From positions 506,731-570,730 of the forward strand of contig NW_003314358.1 in assembly GCF_000143415.4 (NCBI RefSeq): DNA of 64,000 bases, given 5' to 3'. Made by a program: the position numbers and the translations under genes. Source of the stretch: Selaginella moellendorffii. Lineage: Eukaryota; Streptophyta; Lycopodiopsida; Selaginellales; Selaginellaceae. Within the stretch, counting starts at the first letter, position 1, and each line of letters opens with the position of its first letter. Positions 56,836-64,000 of this stretch are shown piece after piece. The notes below the pieces were generated by a model. That model made no database searches. It was given only the letters and a program-made list of their open reading frames with translations, and was not told where the DNA came from.

Positions 56836-57307
56836 CAATTCAGTAGCTTGATAAACATGCAAATACAGAACTTGATGCAAAATCCTTTGATATGTCACAA
56901 TGCCCCTAGGACCATAAACACATTTCAATAGAGAGGGTCCTTTCATTTCATAACTCCTTACGTAGATCTTGGTGAAACCAGAGTTAGTGAAGTTAGTTTC
57001 TTGTGATCCCGCATCTGATTGTGATGTCCCTTTGCAGTTTCGATGGAAAGGTCAATGCACACCAAACTGTGAAATCTTGGAGCAAAATAACGGTCGGATC
57101 TATGGCAAATGCCCCTGAAACATTGTAAGGCTCGTGTGGTCTCATGTGGTGTCCGATTGAGATGCTTCTTTGCAGGGTCATCAAGAAAGACATTGTATAC
57201 CATTCTGTAAAATCTAGTTGCGATCTAACGGTTGGATCTCCAGAAAACTCAAAAAAATCTCGCGCGTGTCAGAATATCCTAGGAATATACTCCTATGTGC
57301 CCCTGAA

Positions 57308-57331
57308 AATGGCATGCGGCCCCACGCCATT
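57308..57331. repeat. Dispersed palindrome copy 12
   Basis: AATGGCATG-CGGCCC-CACGCCATT, nearly perfect 9 bp arms; left end of the second copy of the intergenic module. Confidence 0.85.
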
Positions 57332-57386
57332 CAAGAGATAATGCCAGATGACGCCGAGAATTTTTTGGTGCATTTTTTGGGTTCAA

Positions 57387-57409
57387 AATTGCATGAGCCC
57401 ACACGCTAT
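57387..57409. repeat. Dispersed palindrome copy 13, TTGCATG variant
   Basis: Same variant and same following sequence (AAAGTTTA) as copy 11. Confidence 0.7.
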
Positions 57410-57545
57410 AAAGTTTATCTTTGCCAAATAGAGAAAAGTTTATCTGTGTCATATGAGGTAGTTACAGTCCTTTGTGCTCGGCATCTGCCTCTTGCAGCAT
57501 TTGCACTGAAAGGGAATTTTTCTCCATTCAGCATTTGGCCCTGAA

Positions 57546-57569
57546 AATGGCATGCGCCCACACGCCATT
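57546..57569. repeat. Dispersed palindrome copy 14
   Basis: AATGGCATG-CGCCCA-CACGCCATT, left end of the third module copy. Confidence 0.85.
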
Positions 57570-57680
57570 CAAGGAATAACGCCACAGGACGCCTGGATTT
57601 TTGGGTTTAAAATGTTTAGGGTTTTTTGGGTTTTTTCAAAATATTTTGGGTCCAACGTTTTTTGGGTTTCTTTGGTTCAA

Positions 57681-57703
57681 AATTGCATGAGCCCACACGC
57701 TAT
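57681..57703. repeat. Dispersed palindrome copy 15, TTGCATG variant
   Basis: Right end of the third module copy; identical core to copies 11 and 13. Confidence 0.7.
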
Positions 57704-57878
57704 AATATTGATTTGAGAGAAAAATAGAAACAGATAGAATTTCTTTATTTAGCTGAACATCTGCCATTTTTGGAAATACAAGATGCTTTGGAATATCCAA
57801 TCATGCATGGTATAAATATAGCGAGGGTATTAAATGATATCCCAATCATGATCTTTCTTTTGGATTTCGCGTGCATGC

Positions 57879-57992
57879 AGTCCGAGGAATGATGACGTTG
57901 CGGATTTCTTTTGGATTTTGCGTGCTTGCATGCGCGCGGCAATCCAGAAATTAATGGTGGCGCCCAAGTCCGAGGAATGATGACGTGGCGGG
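57879..57992 (+). promoter_or_regulatory. Repeated GTCCGAGGAATGATGACGT block upstream of the ParB/HAD gene
   Basis: The block occurs at about 57,879 and 57,966. The second copy reads TGACGTGGCGG, a TGACG / ACGTGG bZIP-type core. Position 430-540 bp before the start codon is compatible with a promoter element; function is inferred. Confidence 0.4.
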
Positions 57993-58418
57993 ATTACCAA
58001 CCGTTGTGACATTTCGCGCGTGTGAGGTTAGGTTTTGCATTTTGCTTTGTACTCGCGCTCGCGCTCGCATCACACTCGTGCTCCCGCTCGCATCGCGCTC
58101 CCACTCGCGATCACGCTCACTTCTCTACAGGTTTCTCGTGTGCATCGGTGTCCACTCGCGCTTGCATCACACTCGCGCTCGCATCGCGCTCGTGTGCATC
58201 GGCGTCCACTTCAAGACACACCCAGTTTGTAACTTCGCCGCCAACTCCGCCGCCCACTCCACCACCCACACGCAGCCCACTTGGCGTCCCGGGAGATTTC
58301 AGCACCACTCTCCAACTGTAAGTGGCAGAGTAGCCTTGCTGCTACGATCCGCTGCACACACAGTGCACATTCGCCAGCGAGTCCGGCCTCGATTGTCACG
58401 GCCTCCATTCGGCTTCAA

Positions 58419-61400
58419 ATGGTAAGTCTTTTAGACGAAGTAGAAAATGGCATGAGGCCACATGCCATTCAGTAGCAACATTGGCATGCACCGATTGGGC
58501 TCTCGAGTGCAGTCCGGTTACAGATGGCGTGTAGCCTCACGCCATCTTAGGATGCAGCCTCAAGACATCTGATGCAGTGGTGAATGGCGTGTGGCCTCAC
58601 GTTATTTCCAGCTGTTAGCTTTTCATCTGTCAGCTCTAATTGTTGTGCATTTTTGAACAGGCGAGGAATTGCGTTCTTCTTCCAGCCACTGTCAATGTGG
58701 ATGCAGAGAAGGGGGAGGAGCTCACCAGTTGGACTTTCGGGATGGAAGGCGAGGATCTGATGCTGTACAACACAGATGGTGGGAGAAAAGAATGCATGGG
58801 GATCCTCATCCAAGTGACAGACACTCCATGCAGTTCCATGCAAGAATATGGACTGGCACTTGTGGTAGAGACAGCGTCCGCCTTCAAGATCCACCTTGCA
58901 CATCCTAGCGGCTTCCCGGAGGGGGGCAGCGGCTATGAGGAATTCCTAGAGGGAGCTAGGGAGAGGTTGTCCAGGAGGCCCACAATTTCAAAGACGCTGC
59001 GGGTCTATGAAGATCACATGGAATCCACGGACCTCACCTACGGCGATGTTCAAAAACTATATTCCAACATTGAGCCGTTGAGAGTGCCTCCAGTTTGCGA
59101 AGCGAAGGGGAAGGGGGTCGATCTGGAAACTACCCCGAAGCAGAAAAGGGTGGTCAAGCTCAAGCTGACGTCCAGCTCTCCTCCAAAAAAGAAGCTACTC
59201 GGTGATGCCATTGCCTCGGGTTCGAACACTACACCCACCAAAAAGAAGAGCCGCAAAGAGCAGAAAGAGCAAGAAGAGGCAGCAAAAATCGTCGCAGATA
59301 ATAGTACTTGTTACTATTCCAACAAAGTATATACAATCGACGTGAGCCGTATCGACATCCAAAGCAAATACAACCACAGGCTAGTATCTGATGAGTGGGT
59401 GGAGAAACTGAAGCAGAAGATGCTGGCAAGTCCAGTAACACCCGACATCGCAGACGTGATCCCCTACTACCGAACAATGAAGGGCGAGACGAGGTTTCCA
59501 GACTTGATCAATAGGAAGGTGTTGGACGATCAGAACATCCGGTTCTATGCCGTCTCCGGGCAGCATTCTAGCTTGGTGATGCAACAGATAGTTGTGGATA
59601 TTATGGTGGGCGAGGAGGTGAAGAAAGTCTTCAAGACAAGAGTTGTCCGCCTGATAAAAGGCAACTCGCCCCTCCGATCTATCATATACATCTCCCACGC
59701 GCAGAATGTCAAGCAAGAAACGTGCTACAAATCGGGTCTGCACGAGACATTGGCACGAACACGGAAGCTCTGGGTTCAACTGAAGAAGCCACAAAAACCA
59801 GGACAAGGACGTGCACTAGCAACTAGCGCCTGGCAGGTAAGCCTCGTTGCATGTGGCATAGCATGTGGCCTCACGCCATTTCCATTGCAGGAATTCTCGA
59901 GTCTTCTCTCGAAAACACTGGGGGTCAATGACACACTCAGCATCCATAACATTCTACTCGCGACAAAAGTTGTTTTTGACAAATGGGTAGATGTGCTAAG
60001 GAGGTACCATGACGGGGAGTTGCTAAACTCAATGGGTGTGGAGGACGGCCGGAAGCCCAATGATTTGAAGCTCAACGCCTTGCGTTTCTCGCGGTCTCTA
60101 GACGACGACGACCTTCTGACAGTGGCTAATGCTCTTCTACTTGGTGAGGTAGTCTTCAACAAGACCAAAATGACTCCCGGCCATATTGTGACATACGAGG
60201 ACTTGTGCACGACTCTAAGAGCTCGTGCGCTATTGAAGGATTGGATCTTCGAGCAAGTGGCCGTGGCGAGGGTGAGCATCGACACCACGCAAGAGATGAT
60301 GGAAGAGCTAGACTTGTCAAATGAAGACATCGACGAGTACGTGAAGGGGGCCCCCAAGTTCATCGATCTGCTGCGGGATGCCACGAAAAGTAAAGCTGAG
60401 AAGTTGGATCAGTATCCAAATTTCATTAAGAGGGATGTCGACCGCCGGCTTCAGAAACAGCTCGACCCCGCAGCAGAGGCCTATCGAGAACCTTACCGGG
60501 TATACGTGAATTCGGATGAGGATCAAAGGTGGAGGAGCATCGTTTCCCGCGGAGATGAGCAGGTCAAGAACATCTTTTGTGTGATGGACTTCACAAACGA
60601 GGAGATCACTCATGCAGACGAAGTTAGCTCCATCATTGACTTAATGGTGGGACTTGCGGAGGTGGAATCTTCAGTCCACTATATGATCTACGACTCCGAA
60701 TCCTATCACAAGTTCTGGAAGGCCTTGAACGAGGTGAAGGCTCGGTTGAAAGGCAAGGAGATGCGGGAGATCCATGGGATAATGGCTAAGAAGAAGATAC
60801 CGACGAATGTCCGCATCTTCACAGTCGCCCTTGTTATTGGTCCTGCAGCAGAGTGGGACTGGAGTGACTTCCCAGCTTCGTTCAACAAAGCCGATCGAAT
60901 TGATCTGAGGGAGGTCAATTTACCCGTGCCTGAGGAGCTGAAGACGGCTATGGAGCTTTCGAATCCAAAGAAAGCTCCAGGTGCAGCATGGGAAATGCTC
61001 AGCTGGGTCTTCAACGCAATAGCGGGTGACTCCAAGGGCAAATGCGTTGTCGAGTACAACTGCGGCGGACTATTCTTTCGAGCCGCACTACTCAAGGGTG
61101 TCCCGTGTGTTGCGGTGACAAACTCCATTGAAGAGGTGACTTCAATGGAGCATATAATTACAGTTGCCAAAGAAAAACAGTATCTTCTCTACGAACCTGG
61201 TGAGTACGCACTTTAAGTTTAAATGTTATCTCACAAGCTCTGTATGCAGTAGCGTGGCCACCCCCAGATGCTGAAACGGCGTTAACAGCTACTGATGTTA
61301 GGCCGAGGTCACAACCTGCACAAGGTAAGGTCACGTGAGGCCTCACGCCATTTTGATTATAGATCGTTGTGAATATTCAGACACGAGGACTGAAAAGCGC

Positions 61401-63991
61401 ACTGGTGGCGCGTCGAAGAAGGACAAACAGACAAGCAATAGGAAAAAAGGAGGTACAAATTATATTTGCAATGGCGTGTGGTCTCATGCCATTCCTTGCA
61501 GGAGACACTTCTTCAAAGGCAAAACAGGCAAGCACCAGCCAAGCTCAAACTGACAGTGGTCATAAAAAGCGAAAGCACGTTGGACAGTCGTCGGGATCAG
61601 AGGCGTTTGATTCGAAAAGGAAGAAGGGCAACGAAAAGATGATAGGTAATGCCTCGCGGTTATGGCGTGTGTGCTCATGCCATTCATTGCAGATCAAGGG
61701 CTGAGTGAAAGGAGCCAGTCACCACCTTCTGACTCAGATTCCTATGGCGGACTCCCCTTCCCCAATCTCAATGGAGAGGTACAATGGATGAGGGATGCTT
61801 TTCAAGTCAGGGCCACGTTTTTCTCATCTCGTCGTCTTCGAAGGGTGCAAGAACGTGCAGAAACCATGTTAAGACAGTCGGGTGAGGATACGGTCCTAGG
61901 TCACGCACTAAAACAGGCTATGGATGTCTTGTATTTTGAGATGGAGACTCGGCCAGATGATTTTTCCAAGATGGTCCTGGAAAAACAAGCAATCCAGCCT
62001 GAGCAGCCTATGGAAGAAATGCAAGAGGGGGATGAGGAGCCAGAGAAAGATAATGAGCAGGAAGAGCAGAAGGACGAAGAGGAGGACGAAGAAGAGGAGG
62101 ACGAAGAGGACTTGGATGGTCCTCACAATGGTGACGATCACAATAACGACGATGACGATGATGACGATGATGGCCAGCCTGAGGTGGCCAAAGAGCAGCG
62201 GAGGAAGGTCATACAAGACAAACCATCAGGTAAATAATAGTACATCCATTCCTAACCTTTTACCATTTCTAACATTGTCCATGTAGGTTGCAGAAGAAAT
62301 GGTAAGTAGAGATTATTCAGTTGAATTAAGATACAAACTCTAGCCTTTAGTGTCGAGGAAGGATAGTGCCAAGCAAGGGTCGAAACGTATGTCCAATCCT
62401 TCAGAATCAGCAGTGCGCCCAAGTGATATCGGTCCTAGTTCCTCAATAGCAGTTGATGGTAAATATAGTATAGTCGATTCAATGTGCTAATGAGTTTGTT
62501 TTTAGTAGCACGGGAGGATACCATCTCAATCGAAGGGAGATATTTGGACATGCATATGGATCCGCCAGTGGACTCTACTTGCATGCAAGAGTCATCAGAG
62601 CTGGTGGAGGCTACTATCCATATCAACGCCAAGCAAGCTGACCACGCTCCACTTGATGCTGCCCATACCACTGAGTCAATCTTGTCCACGTATCCAACTG
62701 ACGGTGACCAGGCGCCATTGGACCCGCATGAGGCCGCCCCAGCCGCCGAGCCGGTCGTATCCTCATTTCCAACGTGTGCCCAATCGTCTGACTACGCGCC
62801 GTTGGAACCTCTCTACACCGCCCCTGCTGCCTGTTCGGTCATGTCCACTTTGCCAACGGAGGCACCAGCTGAAATGGCGTGTGATCACACGCCATCGGAA
62901 CCACCCCATGCCACTGTTGAGCCAGTTGTACCAGAGTCTACAGCTGAAATGGCATGTGCCCACACGCCATCGGATGCGATTGACCCCACATTGCAGAGGA
63001 GAGTATTTCCGCCCTTCACGTTTCCTCGACCAAAACCCTCTGAACGACCATCGGGAGCACCATTCGCTAATATTGTAGATGGTAAAATTGACTTGTACCA
63101 TTTTTTATGCTAACGCATTTCATTTCAGAGTCACGGCGAAAGTACTGTATCGTTTTTGATCTGAACGGTGTCCTTTTCTCCCATGAGCGTGGCTCGTCCT
63201 CGAATGTCACTGCACCCTCCAAAGCCTGCGGTCGCAAGTTGGTCAAAAGAGACAGATTCACATTAATCACACGGGAGAAACTGCGGGATCTAATAATGAC
63301 CATGCGACACTTAAAACAGAGGGCCGGGTTCAATTTGCAATTGGGAGTTTGGACATCCATGATGTGCCACAATGCATTAACGTTGCTACAGATGATGCAC
63401 GATCAGACGCGAGTAATATTACCATTTGACTTTCTCCTAACGCAGGAGGATTGCTTGACTATGGTCCATGTGAGGGGTAGCAAGCCCATCTTCGTCAAGG
63501 CAGAGGCTGTAGTGATGAACCGGACTGCTAGGTCAAGTGAAATCCTCATCATCGATGACTCGCCGATTAAAACTGCAGCGAACACGCACACATATGCAGT
63601 GCACCCCATCTCTTGCAGTATGGAAACTAGGGAGAAGAAACCGTATGTTCTGGGGGACCTTGCAAAACGGCTTGAAGCGATGGTGATAGAGAACCGGCCA
63701 GTCCAGGAGGTGGCTGCAGAAATCAACCAAATGGCAGATGGAACGGTATATCAGAAGCCATTTGATCGGACAGACACCAGTCATCATTTATGGCATGTAT
63801 ATTGTCTAGCCAAGCACTATCCGCATCTCCATAATCTGTTCAACCGGATGGGTTCTTCGACCACTGAACATGAGCGTGGACGTATTAGAGAAGAGATGGC
63901 ATTACTATTGGGTTTAAATCCTGATAGTGTGGAGAGTGATGAAATTCCAAGATTATTGTATAGGCGTTGGAGGCAAAAAATAACAGTCTGA
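58419..63991 (+). CDS. 11-exon gene: ParB/Srx-like domain fused to acidic linker and HAD (FCP1/NIF-like) phosphatase, 1,631 aa
   Basis: Exons: 58,419-58,421, 58,661-59,836, 59,891-61,199, 61,250-61,324, 61,363-61,452, 61,502-61,645, 61,693-62,229, 62,287-62,301, 62,351-62,458, 62,506-63,081, 63,129-63,991. All junctions are GT-AG, phases agree, and the sum is 4,896 nt, divisible by three. Residues ~225-330 resemble ParB/sulfiredoxin folds (YTIDVSRID ... SDEWVEKLK ... SGQHSS at 300-304, where GxHR is usual). Residues ~660-829 end in VVEYNCGGLFFRAALLKG, reminiscent of a DNA methyltransferase but lacking a clear catalytic motif. 1,040-1,092 is poly-Asp/Glu; ~1,195-1,310 holds five ~24-aa repeats. 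The HAD domain (1,345-1,550) shows VFDLNGVL (D1355, N in place of the second Asp), TSM at 1,420 and LIIDDSPIK (D1487, D1488). A single start-only first exon is odd but splices cleanly. The last exon could belong to a separate gene, yet the joining intron fits in frame. Predicted nuclear; role unknown. Confidence 0.72.
58446..58469. repeat. Dispersed palindrome copy 16, intron 1
   Basis: AATGGCATG-AGGCCA-CATGCCATT with perfect 9 bp arms, in the 239 bp first intron. Confidence 0.85.
58524..58545. repeat. Dispersed palindrome copy 17, intron 1
   Basis: ATGGCGTG-TAGCCT-CACGCCAT with perfect 8 bp arms. Confidence 0.85.
58583..58606. repeat. Dispersed palindrome copy 18, intron 1
   Basis: AATGGCGTG-TGGCCT-CACGTTATT; right arm slightly decayed. 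Confidence 0.8.
59858..59880. repeat. Dispersed palindrome copy 19, filling 54 bp intron 2
   Basis: ATAGCATG-TGGCCT-CACGCCATT within the intron 59,837-59,890 (GTAAGC...TTGCAG). The intron length is a multiple of three and has no stop, so it would add 18 residues if retained. Confidence 0.85.
61331..61353. repeat. Dispersed palindrome copy 20, in 38 bp intron 4
   Basis: TCACGTG-AGGCCT-CACGCCATT. The whole intron (61,325-61,362) is only 38 bp and is mostly motif. Confidence 0.75.
61470..61493. repeat. Dispersed palindrome copy 21, in 49 bp intron 5
   Basis: AATGGCGTG-TGGTCT-CATGCCATT inside the intron 61,453-61,501; flanked by TTGCA on the left and CCTTGCAG on the right. Confidence 0.85.
61661..61684. 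repeat. Dispersed palindrome copy 22, in 47 bp intron 6
   Basis: TATGGCGTG-TGTGCT-CATGCCATT inside the intron 61,646-61,692, ending CATTGCAG. Confidence 0.85.
62874..62895. repeat. Dispersed palindrome copy 23, coding (perfect 22 bp palindrome)
   Basis: ATGGCGTGTGA joined directly to its own reverse complement; encodes MACDHTPS in the fourth of the ~24-aa protein repeats of exon 10. Confidence 0.9.
62949..62970. repeat. Dispersed palindrome copy 24, coding
   Basis: ATGGCATGTG-CC-CACACGCCAT; encodes MACAHTPS in the fifth protein repeat, 75 bp after copy 23. Confidence 0.88.
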
Positions 63992-63992
63992 G

Positions 63993-64000
63993 ATGGCATG
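63993..64000. repeat. Dispersed palindrome copy 25, cut by the window end
   Basis: ATGGCATG starts two bases after the stop codon of the ParB/HAD gene and runs into the window edge. Confidence 0.5.

Larger units (their letters stand above)
55472..58418. other. Divergent intergenic region, palindrome-rich
   Basis: About 2.9 kb between two divergently transcribed genes. It holds ten palindrome copies, a telomere-type repeat, three related ~110-150 bp modules bounded by palindromes (about 56,343-56,480, 57,308-57,425, 57,546-57,715), two 65 bp 'GGCATCTGCCTCTT.CAGCATTTG' repeats (about 56,735 and 57,479), and CGCTCGCA-rich arrays near each gene (55,839-56,038 and 58,050-58,210). I see no ORF with a recognisable product. 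Confidence 0.6.

Noticed and set aside
58640-61216. Single 858-codon ORF taken as the whole gene
   Set aside because: It starts inside intron 1, reads through intron 2 and ends in intron 3. Splicing gives a longer, fully in-phase 11-exon model.
51744-64000. CRISPR-like array from the repeated 22 bp motif
   Set aside because: Spacing between copies is irregular (35 bp to over 1 kb), copies lie in exons and introns of eukaryotic genes, and there are no cas genes.

Overview
The window is nuclear DNA of a land plant, most likely a lycophyte of the Selaginella type. The grounds are PLS-type PPR repeats rich in 'MP.RD..SWN' motifs, very short (about 50-100 bp) GT-AG introns, TTTAGGG telomere-type repeats, and dense nested LTR retrotransposons with initiator-Met-tRNA-like primer sites. 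The species is an inference. No rRNA gene, tRNA gene, CRISPR array or bacterial-style operon was seen.

1-39,653 is almost entirely nested LTR retroelements. Four groups can be separated by their ends, target-site duplications (TSDs) and paralogous empty sites. (1) 'F2' is a non-coding, LARD-like element with ~1.15 kb LTRs; a complete copy lies at 28,910-36,190, two solo LTRs at 16,613-17,757 and 26,435-27,583, and a 3' end at 1-2,729 whose LTR carries a 5'-truncated LINE. (2) 'F1' has long LTRs (LTR-A) built on 6-12 bp CTCGGACTC-type arrays and a non-coding internal region; it is broken, inverted and partly duplicated across 11,807-39,653. (3) Gypsy-1 (about 2,730-11,806) is a decayed chromodomain Ty3/gypsy element whose 3' end and PPT resemble F1, so F1 may be its non-autonomous partner. 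(4) Gypsy-2 (19,237-24,775) is a much younger chromovirus with 353/360 bp LTRs and TSD TTACC. A 731 bp TRIM-like element sits in the last LTR-A.

39,654-50,799 holds old genes. There is a decayed PPR gene (39,797-41,230), an E/Q/P-rich ORF, a frameshifted hypothetical ORF, and the 3' half of a DExH-box RNA helicase gene (minus strand, 42,872-50,799, about 17 exons). The helicase lacks motifs I/II, has premature stops, lost splice donors and a 100 bp tandem duplication. A nearly pristine Ty1/copia element (44,524-49,344, TSD CCTCT, 1,486-codon intact polyprotein) is inserted inside one of its coding exons.

50,800-64,000 is different in character. It has two divergent intact-looking genes. On the minus strand is a 1,028-aa transposase-like protein with DDE-like motifs (52,333-55,471). 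On the plus strand is an 11-exon gene (58,419-63,991) whose spliced frame is exactly 1,632 codons: a ParB/sulfiredoxin-like domain, a possible methyltransferase-like segment, a long acidic and repeat-rich middle, and a C-terminal FCP1/NIF-type HAD phosphatase domain. About 24 copies of an imperfect palindrome (half-sites ATGGCRTG ... CAYGCCAT, ~22 bp) are scattered through this 12 kb: in intergenic DNA, filling several of the gene's 38-54 bp introns, and inside the coding sequence of both genes. I did not see it in the first 51.7 kb. This palindrome family and the gene pair it surrounds are the best candidates for an undescribed system here.
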